The translations under genes and the position numbers were made by a program. From Evtepia gabavorous (lineage in GTDB: Bacteria > Bacillota > Clostridia > Oscillospirales > Oscillospiraceae), in contig NZ_QQRQ01000006.1 of NCBI RefSeq assembly GCF_003425665.1, forward strand, positions 58,309-122,308: a stretch of 64,000 nucleotides of DNA, given 5' to 3'. Position 1 is the first letter of the stretch. The number at the start of each line of letters is the position of its first letter. Shown piece by piece: positions 23,611 to 32,391 of the stretch. The notes beneath the pieces are model-generated. The model was not told where the DNA came from. It saw only the letters and a list, made by a program, of their open reading frames with translations, and made no database searches.

Positions 23611-24498
23611 ATGGATCTCAAGTATTTGAATACCTTTCGGGTGATTGCGGAGGAGGGGAGCTTTACCAGGGCGGCGGAGCGGCTGGGTTATACCCAGTCC
23701 ACCATGACCTTTCAGATGGGACAGCTGGAGCAGGCCCTCTCCGCCCGGCTCTTTGAGAAGGTGGGGCGGCGGATGGTGCTCAGCCAGGCGGGGCGGCAGC
23801 TGCTGCCCTATGTGGAGCGGGTGCTGGAGGCGGTCAATCAAATGCACTGTTTTACCCAGGACCTGACCCAATGCCGGGGGGAAATCACCATCGGGGTGGC
23901 GGAAACCCTGCTGTGCTACCGACTGCCGCCGCTGCTGAAGGCCTTTCACCGGCGGGCGCCCCAGGCCCGGCTGCTGATCCGCTCCATGGGCTGCTATGAT
24001 ATCCGGGATGGGCTGATGGATGGGTCGCTGGATGTGGGGCTGTTTTATGAGAACATCGGGGGACTTAGCAGCCAGTTGGTGACCCATCCTGTGGGAACCT
24101 TTCCCGTGGTGCTGACGGCGGCGCCTCAAGTCAAGGCATTGGGCCCTGATTTCGTGGCTCCTGACCATCAAGTCCCCCTGCCCTTCCTCATCAACGAACC
24201 CAACTCCATTTTTCGCCAGATGTTTGAGGGATACCTGCGGGAAAAAGCCATCCGAATGGACCACACCATTGAGCTGGGGAGCATCCCCACCATCAAGCAC
24301 CTGGTGGAAAACGAGGTGGGGGTGACCTTTCTGCCCCGGTTTGCCGTGGAGGATGCCCTGGCGGCAGGGCGGCTCGTGGAGCTGGAGACCGGGATGGAGG
24401 AGCCCGTGCTCTCGGCGGTGTGCGCTCATCACAAGAGCAAGTGGATCAGCCCGCTGATGGCGTGCTTTTTGGAGATTGTCACTGCAGCGGGCGTATAG
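23611..24498 (+). CDS. LysR-family transcriptional regulator
   Basis: 295 residues. The N-terminal winged HTH (MDLKYLNTFRVIAEEGSFTR, AAERLGYTQSTMTFQMGQLE) is followed by a two-lobe effector domain (about 90-290) with ITIGVAETLLCYRLPP and LGSIPTIKHLVENEVGVTFLP. It probably controls the divergent LysE-type exporter and itself. ATG at 23611 is preferred over GTG at 23599 because the HTH then begins at the usual residue. Confidence 0.9.
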   Translation: MDLKYLNTFRVIAEEGSFTRAAERLGYTQSTMTFQMGQLEQALSARLFEKVGRRMVLSQAGRQLLPYVERVLEAVNQMHCFTQDLTQCRGEITIGVAETLLCYRLPPLLKAFHRRAPQARLLIRSMGCYDIRDGLMDGSLDVGLFYENIGGLSSQLVTHPVGTFPVVLTAAPQVKALGPDFVAPDHQVPLPFLINEPNSIFRQMFEGYLREKAIRMDHTIELGSIPTIKHLVENEVGVTFLPRFAVEDALAAGRLVELETGMEEPVLSAVCAHHKSKWISPLMACFLEIVTAAGV

Positions 24499-24583
24499 CC
24501 CCCTCCGCCGCTGAGAAGCAATGACTTCCCAGGCGGGGGAGGCTCCCGCCCCGACTGCTTAGGGGCAAGGGCCCCAACAAAAC

Positions 24584-24618
24584 GCCCCTCCCCAAGACGA
24601 GATGTCTTGGGGAGGGGC
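24584..24618. terminator. Bidirectional terminator, lysR and ybjQ-like genes
   Basis: GCCCCTCCCCAAGAC pairs with its complement around GAGAT. The minus strand continues with GTTTTG, the + strand with TTGTGCTTT. Confidence 0.75.
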
Positions 24619-24637
24619 TTGTGCTTTGCAGGCAGCG

Positions 24638-24949
24638 TTATTTGAACTTTACCGCGGTGCCGTAGGCCATGACCTCCGCGGCACCCTGCATCACGGCGGC
24701 GGAGGCGTAACGGACGTTGACCACGGCGTCCGCACCCAGATGCTCCGCCTCCCCCACCATGCGTTTGGTGGCCAGGGCGCGGGCGTCGTTCATCATGTCG
24801 GTATAGGCGCCCAATTCACCGCCCACCAGGGTCTTGAACCCCTGGGTAATATCCCGGCCGATGTTTTTGGACTGAATGGTGCTGCCCTTGACCAGGCCCA
24901 GCATTTCCAGCTCCTGGCCGGCAATGTAATCAGTATTGACTAAGATCAT
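24638..24949 (-). CDS. YbjQ/UPF0145-family protein
   Basis: 103 residues. Motifs GLVKGSTIQSKNIGRDITQG and LGADAVVNVRYASA are diagnostic for the YbjQ pentameric fold. The molecular role is unknown. ATG at 24949 directly follows AGGAGAAG, which lies inside the 3' end of the upstream small membrane gene, so translation is probably coupled. Last gene of the SPFH-RHH cluster. Confidence 0.85.
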   Translation of the reverse strand: MILVNTDYIAGQELEMLGLVKGSTIQSKNIGRDITQGFKTLVGGELGAYTDMMNDARALATKRMVGEAEHLGADAVVNVRYASAAVMQGAAEVMAYGTAVKFK

Positions 24950-25166
24950 CTTCTTCTCCTCCATTGATTTCTCGAATTCTTGCACAGGCTGCCACGATCA
25001 CCGCGACGGCGGCAGCGGTCAGCAGGAGGGCCAGCACCCAAAACAGAGGGTGAGAGCCCAGCAGGGTCCAGATCCAAGCGACCCCTGCGATCTGGACAGC
25101 CAGAGGCGCCAGCACGGCTGCCACAGACAACCACACACCGACCTTTTTCCCACGGTGTATATCCAT
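24930..25166 (-). CDS. Small two-helix membrane protein, unknown
   Basis: 78 residues. A short basic N-terminus (MDIHRGKKVG) is followed by two hydrophobic helices (about 11-34 and 39-62) and an acidic tail. Overlaps the YbjQ gene by 20 bases. No family recognised; its place suggests it works in the membrane with the SPFH protein. Confidence 0.65.
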   Translation of the reverse strand: MDIHRGKKVGVWLSVAAVLAPLAVQIAGVAWIWTLLGSHPLFWVLALLLTAAAVAVIVAACARIREINGGEEDDLSQY

Positions 25167-25187
25167 GTTTTCCGACTCCTTTCCCGG

Positions 25188-25400
25188 CTACTCAAGGTCC
25201 AACTCCGGCGGTACATCAAGCTCGTCGGAGACATACTTGCCGTTTTTCTTCCGCTGGCGGACGCATTCTGTGAGCAGGTATTCAATCTGCCCGTTCACTG
25301 AGCGGAAGTCATCCTCGGCCCAGGCCGCGATGGCGGCGTAGAGCTTGGCGGAAAGCCGGAGAGGGATCTGCTTTTTCGCGTCCTTCTTGCCCTCAGCCAT
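25188..25400 (-). CDS. Ribbon-helix-helix (Arc-like) DNA-binding protein
   Basis: 70 residues. [20 protein letters not shown] then [20 protein letters not shown] has the beta-strand, helix, helix pattern of Arc/MetJ-type proteins with the [11 protein letters not shown] second helix. The family usually binds DNA as a dimer. In Clostridia such proteins often sit beside SPFH genes. ATG at 25400 follows AAGG by 8 bases; it begins 10 bases after the SPFH stop codon. Confidence 0.75.
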   Translation of the reverse strand: MAEGKKDAKKQIPLRLSAKLYAAIAAWAEDDFRSVNGQIEYLLTECVRQRKKNGKYVSDELDVPPELDLE

Positions 25401-25410
25401 CTTCAGCACC

Positions 25411-26424
25411 TTAATACAGGCTGCCGGTGTTCACCACGGGCTGGGCCTCGTGGTTGCCGCAGAGCACCACCAGAAGGTTGGAGACCATGGCGGCCTTCCG
25501 CTCCTCATCCAGCTCCACCACACCGCTCTGGTTCAGACGCTCCAGGGCCATTTCCACGGTGCCCACGGCGCCCTCCACAATCATCTTCCGGGCGTCGATG
25601 ATGGCGGAGGCCTGCTGACGCTGCAGCATGGCGGCGGCAATCTCCGAGGCGTAGGCCAGGTGGGTGATCCGCGCCTCTAAGATCTCCAGACCGGCCTCCT
25701 GGACCTTGGCCTGAATTTCCTCCCGAATGCGGGCGGCCACCACGTCGCTGGACCCCCGGAGGCTGCCCTCATCGGGGACGCCGTCGCCGGTGGTGTCCAC
25801 GCCGGGAGATACATCGTAGGGGTAGAGCCGGACGATGTTCCGCAGGGCGCTGTCACACTGGAGGGAGAGAAACTCCTTGTAATTGTCCACGTCAAAGACC
25901 GCCTTCCCCGTGTCCACCACCCGCCAGGTGACGGCGATGCCGATTTCCACAGGATTGCCCAGGCAGTCGTTGATTTTCTGCCGGGCGTTGCTGAGGGTCA
26001 TGATCTTCAGGGAGATCTTCTTGGTGACAGCCTCCTTGGGCAGGGAGACCGAGCTCCCGCCCAGGGCGGCCAAGACCTTGGAGCCTTTGGCGCTGTCCAC
26101 GTCGCCGCTCTGGCTCAGCTGGGTCTTGGCGGCGGGGTTCACCGCGGTGCAGAAGGGGTTGACGAAGTAGAACCCCTCTCCCTTCAGGGTGCCGATATAG
26201 TTGCCGAACAGGGTGAGCACCAGGGCTTCCTGGGGGCCCAGTACCTTCAGGCCCAGCAGGGGCAGCCAACCTAAGCTCAGGTAGAGGATGCACAGGACCA
26301 AGGGGGCGATCTGCGCCTCGTCCGCGAAAAAGATGGTGCCCAAAACGGCGAGAATGTACAGGACAATGGTGAGCAGAAGCACGAGCATACCGTGCTTCTT
26401 ATTGGATAAAATAATTTCCGTCAT
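25411..26424 (-). CDS. SPFH/Band 7 (stomatin-like) membrane protein
   Basis: 337 residues. Two membrane helices (about 12-33 and 39-60) anchor an SPFH domain (about 62-270) with [28 protein letters not shown] and [21 protein letters not shown] coiled helical part with [16 protein letters not shown] and a C-terminal segment follow. SPFH proteins form membrane microdomain scaffolds. AGGAGGACTGTCT precedes the ATG. It heads an operon with the ribbon-helix-helix, small membrane and YbjQ genes; a TGATAT dyad lies in its promoter. Confidence 0.88.
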   Translation of the reverse strand: MTEIILSNKKHGMLVLLLTIVLYILAVLGTIFFADEAQIAPLVLCILYLSLGWLPLLGLKVLGPQEALVLTLFGNYIGTLKGEGFYFVNPFCTAVNPAAKTQLSQSGDVDSAKGSKVLAALGGSSVSLPKEAVTKKISLKIMTLSNARQKINDCLGNPVEIGIAVTWRVVDTGKAVFDVDNYKEFLSLQCDSALRNIVRLYPYDVSPGVDTTGDGVPDEGSLRGSSDVVAARIREEIQAKVQEAGLEILEARITHLAYASEIAAAMLQRQQASAIIDARKMIVEGAVGTVEMALERLNQSGVVELDEERKAAMVSNLLVVLCGNHEAQPVVNTGSLY

Positions 26425-26449
26425 AGACAGTCCTCCTGGTTGATCTATT

Positions 26450-26468
26450 TGATATCAAAAAAATATCA
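26450..26468. promoter_or_regulatory. TGATAT dyad upstream of the SPFH operon
   Basis: TGATAT (26450-26455) and ATATCA (26463-26468) spaced 7 bases, 26 bases before the SPFH start. The half-site is the same as in the two 8-pair dyads near the XRE gene, where spacing is 8. Confidence 0.5.
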
Positions 26469-26517
26469 TATTGATTTTTCGCTGTCAAGAGGAATTTGAA
26501 AAAATCAGGTGGAAAAC

Positions 26518-26808
26518 TTATCCCAGACCCCCGGGAGGCGTACACAGGAAAAAGGCCAGCAGCAGGGGCAGACTCACCCCCAACACCAGGCCGGGGAGGA
26601 CCCAGGGCGCGCAGGCAAGCAGGCCGGTGAACAGGGGAAGGCCCAGGCACAGCAGCAGGGCGGCCAGCAGACGAGTCAAAAGGGCGGGCAGGGGACTGCC
26701 GCCGGAGAAGAGCAGGGGGAAGAGATCGGGCAGCTGAGAAAAACAAAAGGTCCAGAGAGAGGACCACAGTGCGGCCAACAAACTGGACGGGAGAGAGAGG
26801 GGGTGCAT
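26518..26808 (-). CDS. Hydrophobic membrane protein, unknown
   Basis: 96 residues, very rich in Leu, Phe and Pro, with three or four hydrophobic stretches covering almost the whole length. AAGGAG lies 7 bases before the ATG at 26808, which argues that it is real. It is divergent from the XRE regulator with two operator-like palindromes in between. No family recognised; composition bias makes homology hard to judge by eye. Confidence 0.55.
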   Translation of the reverse strand: MHPLSLPSSLLAALWSSLWTFCFSQLPDLFPLLFSGGSPLPALLTRLLAALLLCLGLPLFTGLLACAPWVLPGLVLGVSLPLLLAFFLCTPPGGLG

Positions 26809-26833
26809 ATAGATTCTCCTTACGAGGGATAGT

Positions 26834-26853
26834 TGATATCCAAATGGATATCA
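26834..26853. promoter_or_regulatory. Operator-like palindrome 1 of the XRE cluster
   Basis: TGATATCC (26834-26841) and GGATATCA (26846-26853) around AAAT, a perfect 8-pair dyad. It lies between the divergent membrane-protein and XRE genes, 55 bases from a second copy. Confidence 0.75.
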
Positions 26854-26889
26854 CATGGGCATTATATCGTCGGGGCGGATTAATGTCAA

Positions 26890-26907
26890 GATATCCAAAT
26901 GGATATC
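26890..26907. promoter_or_regulatory. Operator-like palindrome 2 of the XRE cluster
   Basis: GATATCC-AAAT-GGATATC, identical core to the site at 26834, ending 12 bases before the XRE start codon and so overlapping its ribosome site or leader. Two identical 18-base cores 55 bases apart are unlikely to be chance. Confidence 0.75.
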
Positions 26908-26919
26908 AATGGAGGAATT

Positions 26920-27150
26920 ATGGGATACTATAAACGGATCCGCGATCTTCGGGAGGACCATGACCTCACCCAACGGCAGCTGGCGGCCAGACTTCGGATG
27001 ACCCAGACCCAGTATTTCCGCTATGAGCAGGGCTACCGGGATATCCCCAGCGACATTCTGATTGCCCTGGCCGATCTCTACGGCACATCCACAGATTATA
27101 TCTTGGGACGCACCGACGATCCCCGGTTTTCCGGGGCCAAGGGGAAGTGA
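26920..27150 (+). CDS. XRE-family transcriptional regulator
   Basis: 76 residues: MGYYKRIRDLREDHDLTQRQ, AARLRMTQTQYFRYEQGYRD and LADLYGTSTDYILGRTDDP give the five-helix HTH of Cro/C1-type proteins with no extra domain. GGAGG lies 5 bases before the ATG at 26920. Two identical GATATCC-AAAT-GGATATC palindromes upstream are the natural binding sites, so it probably represses itself and the divergent genes. Confidence 0.88.
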   Translation: MGYYKRIRDLREDHDLTQRQLAARLRMTQTQYFRYEQGYRDIPSDILIALADLYGTSTDYILGRTDDPRFSGAKGK

Positions 27151-27250
27151 GCCGGCCTGGGGAGGGAATGGCGCCTTGCCAAGAGTGGAAAGATATGGTA
27201 TTCTATAAAGGTATCCCAGCAAGCAAATCGACGTTTAAGGGGACTTTGCC

Positions 27251-28102
27251 TTGAAGACAGCCATTGTAACTGATACCAACAGCAGTATTTCTGCCAAAGA
27301 GGCCCAGGAGATGGGCATTGATCTGATCCCGATGCCCTTTTTTGTGGATGGGGAGACCTATTTGGAGGGAAAGGACTGTACCCCTGAGACGTTCTTTCAA
27401 AGGATGAAAGCGGGGGCGGAGATCAGCACCTCCCAGCCTGCCCCGGAGGAGATTACCTCCCTGTGGGACACCCTGCTGAAGACCCATGACGCGGTGCTCC
27501 ACTTCCCCATGTCCTCGGGGCTGAGCGGCTCCTGCCACACCGCCAAAGCCCTGGCCCAGGAGTACGGCGGCCGGGTGCTGGTGGTGGATGACCGGAGAAT
27601 CTCCGTCACGCTGGCCCAGTCCATCCGCAACGCCCAGGTGCTGCTGGCCCAGGGAAAGACAGCGGCGGAGGTCCGGGACATTCTGGAGGCGGAGCGGGAT
27701 GCGTCCAGCGTCTACATCGCGGTGAACACCCTGGAGTATCTGCGGAAAAGCGGCCGGGTGACCGCGGCGGGCGCTGCGATGGCGGCGGTGCTCCATATTA
27801 AGCCCGTCCTGCAGATCCAGGGCGGAAAGCTGGACGCCTACAAAAAGGTCCGGGGAATGCTCCAGGCCAAAAAGACCTTGTTGGAGGCTCTGCGCCATGA
27901 CTTGGCCACCCGGTTTTCGGGGATGAAAATGGCCGTGTTTTCCGGCTATTCCGGCGGCGACCCCACCCTGGGGGAGACCTGGCGCAGGGAGGTGCAGGCC
28001 GCATTTCCCGATTACGCGGTGGGGATGATCTCCCTCCCCCTGAGCATCTGCTGCCACACGGGAGAGGGCGCGGTGGGCGTGGCCTGTGCAAAACTTTGGT
28101 GA
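27251..28102 (+). CDS. DegV-family fatty acid-binding protein
   Basis: 283 residues. KTAIVTDTNSSIS, the AEISTSQPAPEE segment, FPMSSGLSGSCHTAK and NTLEYLRKSGRVTAAGA are DegV landmarks. Family members (FakB type) present fatty acids to the FakA kinase; no fakA is nearby. Start is TTG at 27251, 8 bases after AAGGGG. A second DegV lies at 34974-35855. Confidence 0.9.
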   Translation: MKTAIVTDTNSSISAKEAQEMGIDLIPMPFFVDGETYLEGKDCTPETFFQRMKAGAEISTSQPAPEEITSLWDTLLKTHDAVLHFPMSSGLSGSCHTAKALAQEYGGRVLVVDDRRISVTLAQSIRNAQVLLAQGKTAAEVRDILEAERDASSVYIAVNTLEYLRKSGRVTAAGAAMAAVLHIKPVLQIQGGKLDAYKKVRGMLQAKKTLLEALRHDLATRFSGMKMAVFSGYSGGDPTLGETWRREVQAAFPDYAVGMISLPLSICCHTGEGAVGVACAKLW

Positions 28103-28110
28103 AGGGAACG

Positions 28111-28150
28111 CAGCGGTTCCGGCATCCACGCCGGGACCGCTGCTGTATTT
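28111..28150 (+). terminator. Terminator after degV
   Basis: AGCGGTTCCGGC pairs with GCCGGGACCGCT around 6 bases, followed by GCTGTATTTT. Confidence 0.75.
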
Positions 28151-28203
28151 TAATTAAAATTTAAGAAAAATCCTATCCTTTCTTCATTTTCCTCCCGTAT
28201 AAT
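28149..28203 (+). promoter_or_regulatory. Promoter with TTTAA direct-repeat operator, paralogue 1
   Basis: TTTAAT (28149-28154) and TTTAAG (28160-28165) form an 11-base-phased direct repeat. TATAAT is at 28198-28203, exactly 32 bases further on. The same repeat and spacing precede paralogue 2. OmpR-family regulators bind such repeats just upstream of -35. Confidence 0.7.
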
Positions 28204-28228
28204 CAAACCCAGAAGAGGAGGGAAGTCC

Positions 28229-29365
28229 ATGAAGAGCAAGCGCAGGTTGGGGATCTGCTTGGCCGTGGGGATTCTGGTTTTGGCGGTGTCGGCGGCAGCG
28301 GCCTTTGGCAGCGTCAATGGGTATGCCCGGTATAAGCAGGCGGTGAAGGACCTGCTGCTGCGGGAGGACAATTTCACGGTCCAGGCCCAGACCCACCTGT
28401 CAGTGGACGGGGAGAGACTTCTGTCTGTGCAGATGGACTATGCAAAAGCCGGCCTCAACAGTGCCTATCACAGCAGGGAAGACCACGGCGGGGAGAGCCA
28501 CCAGGAGTACCGCACCGTGCTCGACGGAGTACGTACCCGGTTTGCCGGGGACAGTTCCTTTTACTCCTGCGAGTCCATAGAGCGGGGGGAGGCCTTTTCC
28601 AACCTCCTGGGCTATGATGTGGACAACGAGATGGAGCGGCGCCTGGTGGACTTCGCGGAGACCGCGGTGGATCTGGTGCTGGGCGAGCTGAAGAACAACG
28701 TGGTACAGTTGGGCACCGAAGGGGATGAGACGATCTATCAGGTGCGGGTGGCCCGGAGTCAGATTCCCACCCTCCTCAACGCTGGACTTTCCCTGTTTGT
28801 CTATGACAACGTAGGTGTGCCGGTGTCGCGGTTTCTCACCTATGAGGATGAGATAGGCCTGCTGTTCCAGCGCTATGAGGCTGTCACGGGGGAAACCCTG
28901 CCGGAGGAATTCCGCGCCAAATACGCCAGCGGAGATTACGATGACGCCTGGTACCAGGCCAACCGGCGCCTCATCGAACGGCTGGACACCTTCAGCACGG
29001 ACTGGAATGCGCCATATTGGACCCTGTTTGAGAAAAAGGACCAGGGTGTGCTCTATGTGAAAGCCGATGGCAGCGTCCAGGACTATGACACGGTCCAGGC
29101 ATTTTTGACCGACCATCCTGAACAGAAGTACCACTATCTGGAGTATTACATGGGCGGCAGCGCTGCCCTCTGCGATGTGGTCTGCACCTTCCGGGTGAAC
29201 GGGGCGGGAAAGCTGACCGCCAACCAAATACAGGCCAACTTGAAGACCACGGACAGCGCCGGCGGAAGCCACGCCATGCAGATGGTCCTGGACCTGACCA
29301 TAACAGACTATGGCACCACCACCGTGGCTCCCCTGGATGTGGGGGACCGGGTGATGCGTTCCTGA
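28229..29365 (+). CDS. Exported protein of unknown function, paralogue 1
   Basis: 378 residues. A basic start and one hydrophobic segment (about 8-27, ICLAVGILVLAVSAAAAFGS) act as signal or anchor; the rest is probably extracytoplasmic. It shares GSVNGYARYKQAVK near the N-terminus, VTGETLPEEF mid-protein and the ending ITDYGTTTVAPLDVGDR with the gene at 29623. I do not recognise the family. Both copies precede an ABC transporter and a two-component system, and both have the same operator. A role in sensing or resisting an envelope-acting compound is a guess from context. Confidence 0.75.
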   Translation: MKSKRRLGICLAVGILVLAVSAAAAFGSVNGYARYKQAVKDLLLREDNFTVQAQTHLSVDGERLLSVQMDYAKAGLNSAYHSREDHGGESHQEYRTVLDGVRTRFAGDSSFYSCESIERGEAFSNLLGYDVDNEMERRLVDFAETAVDLVLGELKNNVVQLGTEGDETIYQVRVARSQIPTLLNAGLSLFVYDNVGVPVSRFLTYEDEIGLLFQRYEAVTGETLPEEFRAKYASGDYDDAWYQANRRLIERLDTFSTDWNAPYWTLFEKKDQGVLYVKADGSVQDYDTVQAFLTDHPEQKYHYLEYYMGGSAALCDVVCTFRVNGAGKLTANQIQANLKTTDSAGGSHAMQMVLDLTITDYGTTTVAPLDVGDRVMRS

Positions 29366-29399
29366 TACCAAGTTCTCTCTCATTTTGATTGGATCAAAG

Positions 29400-29448
29400 C
29401 GCCGCCGCCCTCCGGGAATCCTGTCCCCGGAGGGCGGTGGTGCGTTTC
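29400..29448 (+). terminator. Hairpin after paralogue 1
   Basis: A long GC-rich stem (GCCGCCCTCCGGG with CCCCGGAGGGCGG) ends before GTTTCC. Probable terminator, T-run weak. Confidence 0.6.
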
Positions 29449-29479
29449 CATGACATGAGGGAAGGAGAACCGTGTATTT

Positions 29480-29534
29480 TTTAATGAATTTTTAAGAGTT
29501 TCCCCATTCTTTTTTTAGAGATGTACGGTATAAT
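29480..29534 (+). promoter_or_regulatory. Promoter with TTTAA direct-repeat operator, paralogue 2
   Basis: TTTAAT (29480-29485) and TTTAAG (29491-29496) in 11-base phase, then TATAAT at 29529-29534. The 32-base gap from repeat to -10 is identical to that at 28149-28203 although the sequence between differs. This implies one regulator, probably the adjacent OmpR-type protein. Confidence 0.7.
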
Positions 29535-29622
29535 AACAACAGTCAACAAAGCCCGTCTCGGGGCGGTGCGCTGGCAGAACCGAGCGCGAAGGTCCCGTGA
29601 CGCAGTGAAGGAGGAACTGAGG

Positions 29623-30735
29623 ATGAAGAAGCGAAATCGATTGACCATCTGCCTGGTGGCCGGTGTGCTGATCCTGGCGGTATCCGCCACGGCGGCCTTT
29701 GGGAGCGTCAATGGGTACAGTAAGTACAAGGAGGCGGTCAAGGCCCTGGCCCTGGAAACAGACAATTTCACCGCCAACGGAACCCTGAAAATGATCTGTG
29801 ACGGGAAAGAGGTCGTGCATGTGACGGAGGACTACGCCATGGACGGTCATAATATGTCCAGCCATAGCATCAGCAAGGACAGCATGGGGTCTCATGAGCA
29901 GTACGAAACCATTCTGAACGGCGTGAATACCTGGTTTGATGTGAACGACCGGTACTATTACCAGTCGGAGTATGAAACCGACAGCAGCAGCCTGGGAGGC
30001 AATCTGCTGGGGGTGGACCAGGACGACGAGATGGCCCGGCGCATGGTGAACTTTATGGAGATCGCCGCGGACACCGTGGTGGGTGAGCTGAAGAACAACT
30101 TTGTCCAGGTGGGCAAGGAGAACGGCGCCACCCTGTACCAGGTGGAAATTGCCAAGAACCAGGTGCCCTCCCTGGTCAACGCCGGCCTCTCCCTTTTTGC
30201 TTACAGTGTCGGCCAGTCCCATGACTACGATTATACCGTGAATTATGAGGATTACTCTGCCACCGCCATCCAGAACTATGAGAAGGTGACGGGGGAGACC
30301 CTGCCGGAGACCTTCAAAGAGGGCTATATCAACGGCGGGAATGAGCAGTGGTATGAGGACAACGCGGAGAACTGGGAAGAAAAGTATTACGAGGTCCTGG
30401 AGAAGAACAACGGCGGCATTGTCTACGTCAAGGCGGACGGCACCTATGACTACTATGCCGATTACGACGCCTTTGCCGCGGCAAAGCCGGAGCTGGTGGC
30501 GGATAACCTGGAGTCCTATATCGGCCAGGACATGACCTTGGAAAAGGTCCTGTGCAACTTCGGCGTGGACGACAAGGGCAACCTGACCTCCAACCAGATT
30601 ACGGTGAACTTCAACACCACCGATCAGGACGGGGAACACCACACGCTGGTGATCACCGGGGATGTGACCATCTCCAACTACGGCACCACCACGGTACAGC
30701 CGCTGGATGTGGGGGACCGGGAGAAATACGCGTGA
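29623..30735 (+). CDS. Exported protein of unknown function, paralogue 2
   Basis: 370 residues, tandem paralogue of the 28229 gene. A signal/anchor segment (LTICLVAGVLILAVSATAAF) is followed by an acidic, Tyr- and Asn-rich extracytoplasmic part. GELKNNFVQVG, VTGETLPETFKEGY and the terminal SNYGTTTVQPLDVGDRE match paralogue 1. ATG at 29623 follows GGAGG. It is the gene nearest the ABC transporter and may share its transcript. Confidence 0.75.
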   Translation: MKKRNRLTICLVAGVLILAVSATAAFGSVNGYSKYKEAVKALALETDNFTANGTLKMICDGKEVVHVTEDYAMDGHNMSSHSISKDSMGSHEQYETILNGVNTWFDVNDRYYYQSEYETDSSSLGGNLLGVDQDDEMARRMVNFMEIAADTVVGELKNNFVQVGKENGATLYQVEIAKNQVPSLVNAGLSLFAYSVGQSHDYDYTVNYEDYSATAIQNYEKVTGETLPETFKEGYINGGNEQWYEDNAENWEEKYYEVLEKNNGGIVYVKADGTYDYYADYDAFAAAKPELVADNLESYIGQDMTLEKVLCNFGVDDKGNLTSNQITVNFNTTDQDGEHHTLVITGDVTISNYGTTTVQPLDVGDREKYA

Positions 30736-30780
30736 GGCATCCGCGGAGGCGGAAAGCAGACTGATACCATCGAGGGCGAA

Positions 30781-30807
30781 ACCCCGGAGGCCAAGGGCCT
30801 CCGGGGT
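30781..30807 (+). terminator. Hairpin between paralogue 2 and the ABC genes
   Basis: ACCCCGGAGGCC pairs with GGCCTCCGGGGT around AAG. There is no T-run, so it may be a processing or attenuation structure rather than a full stop. Confidence 0.4.
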
Positions 30808-30855
30808 CGTCCCGCCCTCACAGGTCCTTTGGACCGCGGGAAAGGAGCACAGAAT

Positions 30856-31587
30856 TTGGATACCGTTTTGACCTTGGACCACGTTTCCAAGATTTATCAC
30901 AACGGCCGGGGCGCCCGGAACATTACCTTCTCTGTGGAGCGGGGACAGGTGGTGGGACTGCTGGGCCCCAACGGCTCAGGGAAGACCACCATTATGAAAT
31001 CCATCACGGGGCTTTCCCAGCCCACGGAGGGGACCATCACGGTGTTCGGCGCCCCTGTCACCGACCGGGAGAAGGCGCTGATGCAGGTGGGGGCCCTCAT
31101 TGAGCAGCCCGCTCTCTATGAAAATCTCACCGCCCAGGACCACCTGCGTATGGCGGCCCGATACTACCCCGGCGTGGACCAGGCCCGCATGGACAAGGTG
31201 CTGGAGATTGTGGGACTGACCCCGTACCGCAAGGAGCGGTGCGGAAAATTTTCCCTGGGCATGAAGCAGCGGATGGGCCTGGCCCTGGCGCTGCTGTCCG
31301 AGCCGGAGCTGATGATTTTGGACGAGCCCACCAACGGCCTGGACATTGAGGCCACCGTGGAGATGCGGGAGGTCATTCTCCGCCTGGCCAAGGAAAAAGG
31401 CGTGACCTTCCTGGTGGCCAGCCATCTGGCCGCGGAGATTGAGAAGATGTGTGACAAAGTGCTGGTGCTCTACGAGGGGGAGATGCTCTCCTTTGACACC
31501 AAGGAGGAGGCCCTGCGGCTCAACCCTTCCCTGGAGGACTACTTCCTGGCGAAGGTCCGGGACAAGAAGGGCTCTGTGGTCCTGTAA
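30856..31587 (+). CDS. ABC transporter ATP-binding protein
   Basis: 243 residues. Walker A GPNGSGKTT, Q-loop, signature FSLGMKQRMGLALALL, Walker B LMILDEPTNGLD and the switch His in VASHLAAE are complete. It belongs to the BcrA/YxlF-type exporters common in peptide-antibiotic resistance. Start is TTG at 30856, 8 bases after GAAAGGAG; an in-frame start further up is less likely. Pairs with the permease 10 bases downstream. Confidence 0.93.
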   Translation: MDTVLTLDHVSKIYHNGRGARNITFSVERGQVVGLLGPNGSGKTTIMKSITGLSQPTEGTITVFGAPVTDREKALMQVGALIEQPALYENLTAQDHLRMAARYYPGVDQARMDKVLEIVGLTPYRKERCGKFSLGMKQRMGLALALLSEPELMILDEPTNGLDIEATVEMREVILRLAKEKGVTFLVASHLAAEIEKMCDKVLVLYEGEMLSFDTKEEALRLNPSLEDYFLAKVRDKKGSVVL

Positions 31588-31597
31588 GGAGGAGACG

Positions 31598-32350
31598 ATG
31601 GAACGATTTTTGGCCAGTTTGAGCAATGAGCTGTTTAAGCTCCGCAAGCGGAAAAAATATCTGGTGTTTCTGATCATCGGCGCGGTGATCTGCGTGGCCA
31701 GCGCCCTGCGGGTTCTGATTGTCAACTACATCACCGACGGGGGCGTGTCCCGGGAGGCCATTCTGGGGGGGCTGATGTCCTCCAACCTCCCCTTTATCCT
31801 GTTGATCTTCCTGCCTTTGATGGCGGTGATGGCCGCCAGCGACCTCTTTGTGGGGGAGCAGGTGGACCATACCCTCCGATTTTCCCTCATGCGCCCTGTG
31901 GGAAAGGGAAAGCTCTTCTTTTCCAAGGCGGCGGCGGTGTTCCTTTTGTGCGCCTTTGACCTGGCGGTGCTGTATGTGGTCAGCACCGTGGCCCAGGTGG
32001 GCCTGGGAGGGGGCACGGAGGGGATCCTCACCAGCCTGGGGGCCTGCCTGCTGGACCTGATCCCCCTGGCGGTGCTGGTTCTTTTCTTCTGCCTGATCAA
32101 TCAGCTGGTGAGAGGGTCCAGCCTGACGGTCCTGCTGTGTGTGGTTTTGTACATCGGGCTGCTGGTTATGGGGACCTATCTGCCCGCGGTGGGGGGGCTG
32201 GTGTTCACCGGGTATCTCCGGTGGCACAATCTTTGGATTGGGATTGCCCTGCCCTTCTTCTCGTTGCTGCCCCGCATTGGCCTTCTGGCGGGGTACGGCC
32301 TGGTCTTTGGATGCTGCGGCTATCTCCTCTTTGACAGGAAGGAAGCCTGA
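31598..32350 (+). CDS. ABC-2-type permease
   Basis: 250 residues with six hydrophobic helices. MERFLASLSNELFKLRKRKK is the usual amphipathic start of BcrB/YxlG-like permeases, followed by LIIGAVICVASALRVLI and ASDLFVGEQVDHTLRFSLMRPVGKGKLFFSK. It forms an exporter with the preceding ATPase. Ribosome site GGAGGAGACG. Its stop lies next to the histidine kinase gene. Confidence 0.85.
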   Translation: MERFLASLSNELFKLRKRKKYLVFLIIGAVICVASALRVLIVNYITDGGVSREAILGGLMSSNLPFILLIFLPLMAVMAASDLFVGEQVDHTLRFSLMRPVGKGKLFFSKAAAVFLLCAFDLAVLYVVSTVAQVGLGGGTEGILTSLGACLLDLIPLAVLVLFFCLINQLVRGSSLTVLLCVVLYIGLLVMGTYLPAVGGLVFTGYLRWHNLWIGIALPFFSLLPRIGLLAGYGLVFGCCGYLLFDRKEA

Positions 32351-32391
32351 TGGTAAAATGGCGGGGAGAAATCCAAAAGGAGGCGGGCGCC

